From Microcaldota archaeon (lineage in GTDB: Archaea; Micrarchaeota; Micrarchaeia; Micrarchaeales; CABMGC01): a stretch of 41,778 nucleotides of DNA. The stretch is from assembly GCA_023256495.1 (NCBI GenBank), contig JAGDXY010000024.1, forward strand, positions 1 to 41,778, written 5' to 3'. Of the stretch, positions 16,249 to 25,282 are shown in pieces; within the stretch, counting starts at the first letter, position 1, and every line of letters begins with the position of its first letter. Both the position numbers and the translations under genes were made by a program. Below the pieces are notes generated by a model that saw nothing but the letters and a program-made list of their open reading frames with translations, did no database searches and was not told the DNA's origin.

Positions 16249-16527
16249 TTACACCTTATTAATATTATAAAGACCCCTTAAATAATAAGTAGCACCTTCT
16301 ATACCGCTTTTTGTCTTTTTGTATATAGGTATCTTTGCTAAAAGTTTTTGTTTACTATCATATAACTCTACATAAGAATCTTTTAAATTGTCTTTATTTT
16401 TAAGTTCTTTTATATATACTACCCTATAGTACTTAGCATTGCTCTTTAGTAATATCTCTCTAAATTTAGACCAGTTTTCATCATTTGGATCTTTCCATAA
16501 TAAATCTGCTATATCCTTCAAGTTCAT
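16249..16527 (-). CDS. hypothetical 92-aa protein in the cysDN unit
   Basis: Unrecognised small soluble protein. A helical N-terminus (LKDIADLLWKDPNDENWSK) is followed by beta-rich segments (YYRVVYIKEL, SYVELYDSKQKLLAKIPIYKK) and a C-terminal GATYYLRGLYNINKV. No cysteines or histidine clusters. It sits 9 bp after the ribbon-helix-helix gene and 2 bp before cysD, so it is almost certainly translated from the same mRNA. An accessory or adaptor role for CysDN, or partnership with the regulator, is inference from position only. Confidence 0.75.
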   Translation of the reverse strand: MNLKDIADLLWKDPNDENWSKFREILLKSNAKYYRVVYIKELKNKDNLKDSYVELYDSKQKLLAKIPIYKKTKSGIEGATYYLRGLYNINKV

Positions 16528-16536
16528 AAATTACAC

Positions 16537-16749
16537 CTAAATATAACCCAATTTCCTTAATTTTTCAATAATTTCGTCTTTTTTGTCATCTGGAGAATCC
16601 ATTTCAACCAATATCTCTCTAAGTATATAAGTCACATAATCAGATACAGATGAAAAACCCGTATCTTTTATTTTTTCAGATAATTTATCAAACAATTTTG
16701 TAGGTATTGTTATTGTAGTATATTTCCTTCTTTCTATTTTTCTGTTCAT
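16537..16749 (-). CDS. ribbon-helix-helix (CopG/MetJ-type) regulator
   Basis: A 70-aa DNA-binding protein. The N-terminal strand RRKYTTITIPTKLFDKLSEKI and two helices with the turn GFSSVSDYVTYILREIL give the classic RHH fold, which dimerises and inserts its beta-ribbon into the major groove. After an acidic linker (EMDSPDDKKDE) it ends in IIEKLRKLGYI, a tail resembling the C-terminus of CysD (IMQKLRAFGYM). ATG 16749 is chosen over upstream ATG 16785 because the extra 12 codons would cover the TATA box and the palindrome at 16756-16771. It heads the unit with the 92-aa, cysD and cysN genes and probably autoregulates. Confidence 0.85.
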   Translation of the reverse strand: MNRKIERRKYTTITIPTKLFDKLSEKIKDTGFSSVSDYVTYILREILVEMDSPDDKKDEIIEKLRKLGYI

Positions 16750-16755
16750 GTTATA

Positions 16756-16771
16756 TAATGTTATAACATTA
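16756..16771 (-). promoter_or_regulatory. 16-bp palindromic operator candidate
   Basis: TAATGTTATAACATTA is a perfect palindrome lying between a TATA box (minus strand TTTTATATTTT, 16771-16781) and ATG 16749, i.e. over the expected transcription start. The half-site ATGTTATA recurs as a direct repeat at 16748-16755 and 16758-16765, ten bases (one helical turn) apart. This layout suits an RHH dimer or tetramer repressing its own operon. Confidence 0.6.
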
Positions 16772-16790
16772 AAATATAAAAACATTTCTA

Positions 16791-17903
16791 TTATATGCTT
16801 CTATATTCCAACGTAACTATATCTCCATCACATAATATATGATCCTTTCCAACTTTTTGATTTGCAAATTTTACACTTTTTCCAGTAACTAGAGCATATT
16901 TTAGATATTTGCTTATTCTAGAATCTATTGCATTTGCAACATCTAAAATTGTAGAACCTTTTCTAAGAATTAATGGTTTATCAAAATCAGGTTCTTTATC
17001 TTTTGGCTTTAAGTATATTCTTATAAGATCAAGTTCTTCAAACAATATTTTTTTGAGCTCATCTATACCATAACCTGTTTCTGCGCTTACTCCTATTACT
17101 TTCATTTTTGTTTTTTCATATAATTCTTTTTTTATTTCGTTTAATCTATTTTGATCTATAAGGTCAATTTTATTTAATATGATAATTCCTCTTACATAAA
17201 AATTTCTTCTAACAATTGCATCTATTATATCTTCTTCATTAACTTCTTGATTTATTACTACAATTGCATTATATATCTTAAATTCTTGTAAAATCTCTTT
17301 TACAATATCTTTGTTGACTTTATAACTGCTTTCTATTACTATACCACCATTTTCTCTCTTTTCTATTTTTATCTTTGGCTTTTCCTTATTTAATTTTATA
17401 TTAAGCAAATCTATTTCTCTAAGCAATTTGTATACATCTTCATAATTAGAGGCATCTACTACTATTGCTATAAGATCTGCTATTCTTATTACACTTGCAA
17501 CTTGTCTACCTCTGCCTTTGCCTTCATATGCTCTTTCTATTAGTCCAGGTAGATCAATAACTTGTATTTTTGAGTTTTCATATTCAAGCATACCTTGTAT
17601 AGGCTCAAGAGTAGTAAAGGCATAATTTGCTATTTTTGAATTGGCATTTGTTAATCTATTTAATAATGAAGATTTTCCTGCATTTGGAAAACCAACTAAT
17701 ACTACTGTTGCATCTCCTGATTTTTTAATTCCAAAACCAAAACCTTTTTTCTTTTTGCTTGCTTCAGTTATCTCCCTTTTTATTTCAGCTATTTTTGCCC
17801 TAAGTGAACCAAGATACTTATTAGTAGCTTTATTATCCTTAGTAAAAGAATATTGCTTTTTAAGCTCTTCTAACTTTTCTTTAAGCTTTTCTGTTTTATC
17901 CAT
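16791..17903 (-). CDS. DRG/Rbg-family GTPase with TGS domain
   Basis: Developmentally-regulated GTP-binding protein family (Obg-related), ribosome-associated in archaea and eukaryotes. A basic N-terminal helical region (residues 1-60) precedes G1 GFPNAGKS (71-78). The family-specific DLPGLIERAYEGKGRGRQV covers switch II. NKID and SAETGYG are G4 and G5, and an S5D2L-like insert splits the G domain. A C-terminal TGS domain (about 300-370) ends in the usual VGKDHILCDGDIVTL. The length (370 aa) is typical. Start ATG 17903; a divergent small membrane protein begins 52 bp away. Confidence 0.94.
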   Translation of the reverse strand: MDKTEKLKEKLEELKKQYSFTKDNKATNKYLGSLRAKIAEIKREITEASKKKKGFGFGIKKSGDATVVLVGFPNAGKSSLLNRLTNANSKIANYAFTTLEPIQGMLEYENSKIQVIDLPGLIERAYEGKGRGRQVASVIRIADLIAIVVDASNYEDVYKLLREIDLLNIKLNKEKPKIKIEKRENGGIVIESSYKVNKDIVKEILQEFKIYNAIVVINQEVNEEDIIDAIVRRNFYVRGIIILNKIDLIDQNRLNEIKKELYEKTKMKVIGVSAETGYGIDELKKILFEELDLIRIYLKPKDKEPDFDKPLILRKGSTILDVANAIDSRISKYLKYALVTGKSVKFANQKVGKDHILCDGDIVTLEYRSI

Positions 17904-17955
17904 ATAAATAGTTGGTATTTAAAATTTTTAATTCTTAAATATCTTAAATAAATGT

Positions 17956-18192
17956 ATGTACGATTATATTTTAGCTATTGGTTTATTGCTTATATTCCTA
18001 GGCTTTATTGCGATAATATTCTATAGCTTAGCAAACCTAAAAAGCCAAAATGCAAGTGTTGGTGGTGTTATATTATTAGGCCCAATACCAATAACATTTG
18101 GAAATTCATCGCAAGCAATTATCATTGCACAGATACTGAGTATAGTAATAATAATATTAATTATCATACTATACTTGCTACGCATTCTTTGA
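17956..18192 (+). CDS. DUF131/TIGR00304-like small membrane protein
   Basis: 78 aa with two membrane spans (about residues 4-25 and 55-77) separated by a loop containing GGVILLGPIPITFG, the signature of the archaeal DUF131 (TIGR00304) family. Function unknown in all members. It ends 7 bp before the stop of the convergent ileS gene. Confidence 0.85.
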   Translation: MYDYILAIGLLLIFLGFIAIIFYSLANLKSQNASVGGVILLGPIPITFGNSSQAIIIAQILSIVIIILIIILYLLRIL

Positions 18193-18199
18193 AATCATT

Positions 18200-21100
18200 T
18201 TAATGAGCAATATAAACTTTAATATGGAATTTATCTACATCAAATTCGCTAAGTATCTTATTTTCTTTTTCTTTTGTTATGCTTGCATTTAATGTCTTTT
18301 CTATCTTTTCTTTATTCTTTTCTATTAAGTCCATAAATTCTTTATCGGCTTCTACATAAATCTCAATTTTATTTGCTCTACTAAGATTTAACTTCTTCCT
18401 TATTAATTGTATGTTTCTTTCAAACTCTCTTATCATTCTTTCCTTCTTAGTTTCTTCGCTAACTCCTTTCTCAATATAAGCTGTACCGAATCTAAATACA
18501 ATGCCTTTTACTTGCTCTATCTTTGGTACTATCTTTACATACTCGCTCCTTATCTCAATTGGTTCGTTTTCTATATTTACTCTTACATAATTATTTTTAT
18601 TTAGCTCTTTTATTATTTCCCTTTGATCAAGCCTGCTTAATTGATCAACTACTGCCTTTGTCTTCTCCTTGAATATAGGTCCTATTACATTATATATTGG
18701 TTTTACTACAAATTCTTGCTGAGATAGTGTAAAGACAATATCTTTACTATTAACATAATCTTTTATTATCTCTTTAAAACCTTTCGCTAATTTTACATAT
18801 GAATCATCATTAAACTCTACATGTACTAATTCAACAGGCTCTTTTAATGATATATTATTTTTCTCCCTTAAATTCAATATTGCAGATATGGTTTCTTTAA
18901 TCACCTCAAAATTATTCTCTAATACATAGTCTATATCATTTTCATTATAATTTGGCCAATCTTCTAAGAATATAGATTCCTTAAAATTAAATTGCTCTTT
19001 GTATATTGCTTCTGTATTATAAGGCGCATAAGGTGCAAGCAACAAAAGATAATAATAGAGGATCTTCCTTATAAGGTTTATTATCAACTCAACATCCTTT
19101 CCATTATTTATTCTCTTCTTTGCATATTTTAGATAGAATCTACTAAAGTCTTCTATCAAAAACTTATATAACTCTACCATACCTTCATTTGGTGCATAGT
19201 TTTCAAATGAATCAGTTACTATCTTTATTAAACTATTTATTCTCGATACAATCCATTTATCTTCTAAATCGCTAAAATCACTATATCTTATAGACATATC
19301 ATTTGTAAATTTTACTTTATATAAAGTTGAGTATTCGTTTATTAATTTTGAAATATTATGCATTACAATCAGAGCATTTTGCATCTCTAGTATTTCTCTT
19401 TTTGAAAACTTTAGAGCTTCATGTATTATATGAGAAAGCATATACATTCTTATTGCATCAATAGAGTAATTATTGATTAAATCACGTGCTGCCACATAGT
19501 TTCCCTTACTTTTATGCATTGCTTCGCCTTTTTCATCTACTACCCAACCCTGCATCATTACTATAGAGAATGGTAGCTTAGAATATGCAGCAAATGCTGT
19601 TTTAGCTAAAGTAGCAAACCAACCGCGTATCTGATCTGGACCTTCTGTTACGAAGAACTTTCCAAACATATTATTAAATTCACTATCATCTATACTAGCA
19701 GTATGAGCTACTCCAGAATCAAACCAAACATCAAAAACATCAGGTATTCTATGCATTGTGCCATTGCATTTATCACATTTTATTGTATATGTATCTATTT
19801 TTGGTTTGTGAATTCCAATGACAGTTCTTTCAATTTTAATACCTGATAATTTCTCAAGTTCATCAATAGATCCTATAACTTTTGTATTTCCACAATTGTC
19901 ACAAACCCATATAGGTATTGGTATACCCCAATATCTTTGTCTGGATATAACCCAATCTGGGGCAAGTTTTATACTTTCAGTAAACCAATTTTTTAATTCT
20001 TTTGGATACCATGCTACATTATTACATGCATTTATCAAATCATCTTTGAGTTTCTCTACATTTATGAACCATTGCTCTGTTGGAAGAAATATTAATTTTT
20101 CTTTACATCTCCAGCAATGTGGATATGCATGTACTATATCTGTTTTATATAAAAGTGAACCATTGTTCTTTAGTAAATTCTCTACCTCTCTGTTTGCATC
20201 ATGTATTAATTTAATACCTTTTAGAGGACCAGCACTATCAATAAATATACCTTCCTTATTTATTAAATTAACTAAAGGTAAATTCTCTCTTTTTCCAATT
20301 TCATAATCTTCTGGACCATGGGCTGGAGCCAAATGTAAAATACCACTTCCTTCAGTTAATTCAACAGAATCATCTAAAATTACTCTGTGCTTATCTCTCA
20401 ATTCTTTTTGTATTGGGACAAGATCTTCTAGAGGATTTATATAGTATATATCTTTTAGTTCTTTTCCTTCAAATTCTTTTATAATTTTTATCTCTTTATT
20501 TAAGTATTTTTCTAATAATTTGGCACTGCTTTTTAATAAAATTATCTTTTTGTCATCTAATTGTCCTAATATATAAATACCATGTGGGTTTACTGCTACA
20601 GCAACATTATCTGTTATTGTCCATGGAGTAGTAGTCCAAATGACAAGATATGTATTTTTTAGTTCTTCATTCTTAGTTAACTCATCATTTACTTTAAAAA
20701 GCACAAAAATAGAGGGGTCTGTTTCTTCTTTTTCTTCTACTTCTGGGCCGCTAGCAAGAACTGTGCCACAATGAATGCAATAAGGCATTACTTTTTCTGA
20801 CTTATAGACAAGGCCCTTATCCCAAATTGTTTTAAACAGTCTGAAAGTTTTGTCAATATAATCAGGAGTATAAGGCACATATTTGTTCTCAAAATCAAGC
20901 CAAACACCAAGTTGTATTGCTGTATTTATTTGATCTGCCATGTTCTTTTCTGCTTCTCTGATACAAGCATTAATAAAGTTGTCTATACCTATGTTGCTTT
21001 CGATCTCTTTCTTGTTTTTTATTCCAAAATCCTTCTCTACTTTGTTCTCTATTGGCAAACCATGTACATCAAATCCTGCTCTATCATATACTTTATAACC

Positions 21101-21316
21101 TCTTAACCTTTTATATCGCAATATTGCATCTTTTCTTGTATATCCTCTTACATGACCTAAATGCAACTCGCCATTAGCATATGGCGGACCTTCAAGAAAA
21201 TAAAAACCTTCTTTATTTTTATTTTTGTCATCTATTTTCTTCTTTATTCCATTATTAGTCCAAAATTTTAAAATATCTTGTTCCTTTTTTAATAAAAATG
21301 CTAGGTTTTGTTCCAT
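18200..21316 (-). CDS. ileS: isoleucyl-tRNA synthetase
   Basis: Class I synthetase charging tRNA-Ile. PPYANGELHLGH carries the HIGH motif (HLGH at 52-55). The editing (CP1) domain contains TTTPWTITDNVAVAVNP and GTGILHLAPAHGPEDY-like sequence (here EGSGILHLAPAHGPEDY). WVISRQRYWGIPIPIW and the zinc ligands CDNC and CDKC follow. The KMSKS loop reads MHKSKGN, with His at the third position. 1038 aa is normal for the archaeal/eukaryotic-type enzyme with its long C-terminal anticodon-binding and tail domains. Start ATG 21316. Confidence 0.97.
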   Translation of the reverse strand: MEQNLAFLLKKEQDILKFWTNNGIKKKIDDKNKNKEGFYFLEGPPYANGELHLGHVRGYTRKDAILRYKRLRGYKVYDRAGFDVHGLPIENKVEKDFGIKNKKEIESNIGIDNFINACIREAEKNMADQINTAIQLGVWLDFENKYVPYTPDYIDKTFRLFKTIWDKGLVYKSEKVMPYCIHCGTVLASGPEVEEKEETDPSIFVLFKVNDELTKNEELKNTYLVIWTTTPWTITDNVAVAVNPHGIYILGQLDDKKIILLKSSAKLLEKYLNKEIKIIKEFEGKELKDIYYINPLEDLVPIQKELRDKHRVILDDSVELTEGSGILHLAPAHGPEDYEIGKRENLPLVNLINKEGIFIDSAGPLKGIKLIHDANREVENLLKNNGSLLYKTDIVHAYPHCWRCKEKLIFLPTEQWFINVEKLKDDLINACNNVAWYPKELKNWFTESIKLAPDWVISRQRYWGIPIPIWVCDNCGNTKVIGSIDELEKLSGIKIERTVIGIHKPKIDTYTIKCDKCNGTMHRIPDVFDVWFDSGVAHTASIDDSEFNNMFGKFFVTEGPDQIRGWFATLAKTAFAAYSKLPFSIVMMQGWVVDEKGEAMHKSKGNYVAARDLINNYSIDAIRMYMLSHIIHEALKFSKREILEMQNALIVMHNISKLINEYSTLYKVKFTNDMSIRYSDFSDLEDKWIVSRINSLIKIVTDSFENYAPNEGMVELYKFLIEDFSRFYLKYAKKRINNGKDVELIINLIRKILYYYLLLLAPYAPYNTEAIYKEQFNFKESIFLEDWPNYNENDIDYVLENNFEVIKETISAILNLREKNNISLKEPVELVHVEFNDDSYVKLAKGFKEIIKDYVNSKDIVFTLSQQEFVVKPIYNVIGPIFKEKTKAVVDQLSRLDQREIIKELNKNNYVRVNIENEPIEIRSEYVKIVPKIEQVKGIVFRFGTAYIEKGVSEETKKERMIREFERNIQLIRKKLNLSRANKIEIYVEADKEFMDLIEKNKEKIEKTLNASITKEKENKILSEFDVDKFHIKVYIAH

Positions 21317-21401
21317 AATTAGATTTTGCTAGATTAATTTATAAATAAATTATGTATAAATGAAAAAAGTTTAATAATGTATTCTAGATTATTTTTAATT
21401 T

Positions 21402-23069
21402 ATGGTGGCAATTAAAAATAAAAACAAAATAGATGATTTACTAAATTCAAAATCCCCTTATGAATTTGTTAATAAATTAAAAAATTATGAATTAGTAGAA
21501 AGAATAATTTCACTTAATGATAAAGAATTTATAGAATTCATAAAAAGGCCAATATTCAGCTATAATGTCATAGATTATATATTAAACTCAATAGTTGACA
21601 GCAATGATACAATTATAGATAGCCCAAGAAGCAGTGCTATAGTTGATCGCATTTTAAACATCTCTAAATCTAAAAACTATAGAGAAGAGGTTCTAAATAT
21701 AAAATTAAAGAGTAGAGATAATATAGATTTAATGCTGTTTCTATTTAATTTAAGTTATAAAGCAAGTGAAGAAATAGCAAAAAATATAGATAAATATATA
21801 AATTTTATATCAATTGATGAATTTGTTCTTCATGTTCTAGTAAGTTTAGAGATATTTGAAGAAAAGAAGGAAATGAATCTTTTTAGGCTTATGCTAGAAA
21901 ACAAAAATCTTAAAAAAGAGGATAAAAGGAAAATATTTGCATATATACTTGGCACAAATATATTATCAAATTTTACTACTGATGAGTATTTAGAAGATTT
22001 CGTAAAAAAATATGGACTAGATGGAAATGTAATAATATCTATACTATACCATAAATTGGGGTGGATAACAATTAAAAATATCTTTGAAAAGAGAGTAGAT
22101 TCAAAAACTGCAGAACTAGCAACTGCTTTAATTCAATTTTTAGGTATAAGAAAGAACAATGTTGAAAACAGAAAAATACCTATATATAATTTTGATGGTG
22201 AAAAATTAGATTTTCTATCAAATTTTAATAAAGATTTTAATGGGGATAGCAACTCATTTTTTATATATTTAGCAAAAAATTTGAATGAGAACAGATTTGA
22301 CAGGAAATATGAATTAGAATTAAAAACTATATTAGAAGAATTGATCAATAGAGGTATAGACAAAGAAAAGTTATTTTATTTCATATCTTCAATAGCAATA
22401 TTACCACCGAAATATGTAAAATATTTTTATAAAGAAAGTAAAAACTTTATAGAGGAAATCGAGAAATTATTTTTAATAGCTATAAATTTTGTTGATACAA
22501 CTGTATTACCAAATAAAAATATGGTAAACAATTATTTAAATCATCGTGCTAGTGAACTAAAAGAAAATTATAACATAAAAAACATAGATTCAGAATCTAT
22601 TTACTTATTAAACTACTTTTTCAATACTTTTTATATAAAAAATGAATGGATAAACGCTATAAAGATAAATAATTTAAAAGGTATTGAAAAGAAAATAGAT
22701 AATATAACAATTAGGCCTCTTACTACAAATGAAATTTTAAAAGCGATAGCAATGGGAAACGGCAATCTGAGAAAATTCCTTTTCGATAAGGACTCTTTAT
22801 ATATTGGATCATTTAAGAACAAAAAACTTATAGAAGCTTATATATTCGATAAGTCTAAAATTGACGATATTTATGATTTTAGCGATATTAGCGAGATAAA
22901 TGACGATAATTACTTTAATTCTCTATTAATGGCTAAGTTAATAATGGATTATGAAGCTTCGCAAGATATAATAGAAGTAGATGATATATTAAAATGGTAT
23001 ATAATAGATTATATTGAACATGGTATACAATTTGATCAGAACATTGAGAGATTTATACGCAGAAGTTAG
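21402..23069 (+). CDS. hypothetical helical protein, 555 aa
   Basis: No family recognised. Predicted almost entirely alpha-helical, with a repetitive run of 20-40-residue helices suggestive of an armadillo/HEAT-like or similar solenoid (for example SPYEFVNKLKNYELVERII, ELKTILEELINRGI). No signal peptide, membrane span or cysteine motif. A stretch near residues 435-475 (ITIRPLTTNEILKAIAMGNGN) is less charged and may be the most conserved part. It is transcribed alone, divergent from ileS with an 85-bp intergenic region. Possibly lineage-specific. Confidence 0.75.
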   Translation: MVAIKNKNKIDDLLNSKSPYEFVNKLKNYELVERIISLNDKEFIEFIKRPIFSYNVIDYILNSIVDSNDTIIDSPRSSAIVDRILNISKSKNYREEVLNIKLKSRDNIDLMLFLFNLSYKASEEIAKNIDKYINFISIDEFVLHVLVSLEIFEEKKEMNLFRLMLENKNLKKEDKRKIFAYILGTNILSNFTTDEYLEDFVKKYGLDGNVIISILYHKLGWITIKNIFEKRVDSKTAELATALIQFLGIRKNNVENRKIPIYNFDGEKLDFLSNFNKDFNGDSNSFFIYLAKNLNENRFDRKYELELKTILEELINRGIDKEKLFYFISSIAILPPKYVKYFYKESKNFIEEIEKLFLIAINFVDTTVLPNKNMVNNYLNHRASELKENYNIKNIDSESIYLLNYFFNTFYIKNEWINAIKINNLKGIEKKIDNITIRPLTTNEILKAIAMGNGNLRKFLFDKDSLYIGSFKNKKLIEAYIFDKSKIDDIYDFSDISEINDDNYFNSLLMAKLIMDYEASQDIIEVDDILKWYIIDYIEHGIQFDQNIERFIRRS

Positions 23070-23096
23070 ATGCGCTTAATTTTATGCTAGCTATAC

Positions 23097-23717
23097 TTAA
23101 TTATCTGCTTTAAAGCCCATCTTTTCCTGGGCCAAAACATTATTTATCACTTCGCTTACCATCCTGTTTACTTCGTCTCTACTCTTATCATTTACATTTA
23201 TAATGTTTGTAATCTTGAAAAATGGTGGTCTTTTAAATAACTCTTTATAACTCTCTCTAACTTTTTCTAATAATTCAAGGTTATGAAATCTTTCACTATT
23301 ATCTATTCTTTCCATTGCTTTTTTAGGATCTATATCTAAATATATTATTTTATCTGGTAAAGGAAAGATTGAATTAAGGTTTATTAATAGATCCATAGAG
23401 ATGCCTGATGCGCTACCATATGCTATAGTCGATGGAGAATATCTATCTATTATTACAACTTTATTTTCATTAAGTGAAGGTTTTATATTATTTTCAACAT
23501 CATATGATCTATCAGCTATAAATAGTAACTGTAATGTAAGTGGATCAATTTTTCTTTCTTTGTCACTTAAAAAACTTCTTATAAATTTACCAATTTCACT
23601 ATCAGTAGGCTCAGAAAGAGTTATGAAATTAATATTATTTGATCGAAGTTTTTCTACCAAACCTTTTATTACTGTTGTTTTTCCAGCGCCATCTATACCT
23701 TCTATATCTACGAACAT
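23097..23717 (-). CDS. tmk: thymidylate kinase
   Basis: Phosphorylates dTMP to dTDP. P-loop EGIDGAGKTT lies near the N-terminus; the DR(Y/H) motif is IDRYSPSTIAYGSA (dTMP binding); a LID region and the LDIDPKKAMERI segment follow. 206 aa is typical. The catalytic Arg lies in the DRY motif rather than in the P-loop, as in the yeast/human-type arrangement. Start ATG 23717, 101 bp from the divergent hydrolase gene. Confidence 0.95.
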   Translation of the reverse strand: MFVDIEGIDGAGKTTVIKGLVEKLRSNNINFITLSEPTDSEIGKFIRSFLSDKERKIDPLTLQLLFIADRSYDVENNIKPSLNENKVVIIDRYSPSTIAYGSASGISMDLLINLNSIFPLPDKIIYLDIDPKKAMERIDNSERFHNLELLEKVRESYKELFKRPPFFKITNIINVNDKSRDEVNRMVSEVINNVLAQEKMGFKADN

Positions 23718-23779
23718 AGATACACCAAATAAATATTAATAAATATGAGTTTTTAATTTTTGTTACTTTTATTAAAAGA

Positions 23780-23787
23780 TATATAAA
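23780..23787 (+). promoter_or_regulatory. TATA box of the UlaG-like gene
   Basis: TATATAAA lies 32-39 bases before ATG 23819, implying a short leader of about ten bases. No Shine-Dalgarno sequence is present in that leader. Confidence 0.5.
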
Positions 23788-23818
23788 TTTTTTAAGGATT
23801 GCTATACTTATTAATATT

Positions 23819-24475
23819 ATGAACATTGATGAAATACATTGGATATATCATGCTGGTTTTTATTTTGAAAGCAATAACAAGAGAATTTTTATTGACCCAT
23901 TCAATCTTAAAAAGGATTTTGGAAAAGCGGATATTGTATTTATAACGCATCCACATTTTGATCATCTAGACGCTAATGCATTGGAAAAGATAATAAAAAA
24001 AGATACTATTGTCGTTTTGCCTAAAAGCGCTATGGATCAGTTAAAATTAGGAAAACCATTTCCAGTTGAACCAAATAATAGATATGAGCTAAATGACATA
24101 TCGTTTTCAACAATACCTGCTTACAACATTGTAAAAGACAGATTACAATTTCATAATAGGAAAAACAATTGGGTAGGCTATATAATAAATCTAGACATAG
24201 GTAAAATATATCATGCTGGCGATACTGATTTTGTTGAAGAGATGAAAGGATTAGATGTTGATCTTGCTTTAATACCAATAGGTGGCAAATATACAATGAA
24301 TTTAGATGAGGCAATTGAAGCAGCAAATTCAATGAAAGCAAAAATTGTTGCACCTATGCATTATAAGGCATTATTAGGCAAAAACGGTTCAGAAAAAGCA
24401 GAGAAAACGTTTAAAGAAAAAGTTAGTAATGCAATTATATTAAGTGAAGAAGAAGAGCCTGATTATTCATTCTAG
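23819..24475 (+). CDS. UlaG/UPF0173-type metallo-beta-lactamase-fold hydrolase
   Basis: Metal-dependent hydrolase of the UlaG-like branch. The key motif is THPHFDHLD (HxHxDH), preceded by the IFIDPF strand. YHAGDTDFVEEM and APMHYKA carry the other metal ligands. 218 aa fits UPF0173. The substrate is unknown for archaeal members. The 3' end overlaps the convergent ksgA gene by 9 bp. Confidence 0.92.
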   Translation: MNIDEIHWIYHAGFYFESNNKRIFIDPFNLKKDFGKADIVFITHPHFDHLDANALEKIIKKDTIVVLPKSAMDQLKLGKPFPVEPNNRYELNDISFSTIPAYNIVKDRLQFHNRKNNWVGYIINLDIGKIYHAGDTDFVEEMKGLDVDLALIPIGGKYTMNLDEAIEAANSMKAKIVAPMHYKALLGKNGSEKAEKTFKEKVSNAIILSEEEEPDYSF

Positions 24476-25231
24476 GTATTTCTTCATTTTATTTGTTACA
24501 TTAACTATTTCATAAGGGCTCATACAAAAAACTCTTGTATTATTTTCTTTTATGTCATTAATAAAATCTTTAACACGACCTTTGCTTACTTTTAAATTTC
24601 TTGATGTATTTAAAATAGCAGCGCGTAGGGTCTTTCTCTTGTGCTGCATTATCAAATTTATATACTTATCATCATATTCAACAACTTCTTGCTTCGGTTC
24701 TATGTAAACGACTGCTGAGTCAACCTTTGGTATTGGATTAAAATTACCTCTTGGTACATCTATAATCTTTTTCACGTTTAGATTTAATGATGTTATTACG
24801 CTTAACCTAGAATAGTCTCTTGAACCTTCTTTTGCAAGCATTCTATCAACGAATTCCTTTTGTAGTGTTAATACTGCAGGTATCTTATGCTTTATTATAT
24901 AATCGATAGTTTTGCTAGATAGGCTATATGGTATATTAGATATTATTATATCAACTTTATCTATTTCTACATCAGAACCGCTTAGCTTAAAAAAATCTGC
25001 ATTTATTAACCTTACATTCTTAGAATTATAAAAATCACTAAGTAAATTGTAATATAATCCAGTATCTTTCTCTATTGCTATTACCCTCTTTGCTACACGC
25101 TGAAGCATTTTAGTTAATATACCCCTGCCTGGCCCTATTTCTAAAACTACCTTATCTATTCCATACTCAGCTTCAATACCAGCTATCTTTTCATTTATTA
25201 AAAAGTTTTGACCTAATTCCTTTCTACTCAT
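24467..25231 (-). CDS. ksgA: 16S rRNA dimethyladenosine transferase KsgA/Dim1
   Basis: Dimethylates two adjacent adenosines in the 3'-terminal helix of 16S rRNA during small-subunit maturation. The N-terminal ELGQNFLIN is characteristic; SAM-binding motif I is VVLEIGPGRGILT; the catalytic motif IV is NIPYSLSS; a C-terminal helical domain follows. 254 aa is slightly compact for the archaeal form. Start ATG 25231. Confidence 0.95.
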   Translation of the reverse strand: MSRKELGQNFLINEKIAGIEAEYGIDKVVLEIGPGRGILTKMLQRVAKRVIAIEKDTGLYYNLLSDFYNSKNVRLINADFFKLSGSDVEIDKVDIIISNIPYSLSSKTIDYIIKHKIPAVLTLQKEFVDRMLAKEGSRDYSRLSVITSLNLNVKKIIDVPRGNFNPIPKVDSAVVYIEPKQEVVEYDDKYINLIMQHKRKTLRAAILNTSRNLKVSKGRVKDFINDIKENNTRVFCMSPYEIVNVTNKMKKYLE

Positions 25232-25282
25232 TCCTAAATAACACCTATATAATAAATTATCTAAAGTTATATTTAAATTTTA

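Noticed and set aside
19818-20306. 162-codon plus-strand frame opposite ileS
   Set aside because: Shadow of the IleRS coding sequence with no start context or family resemblance.
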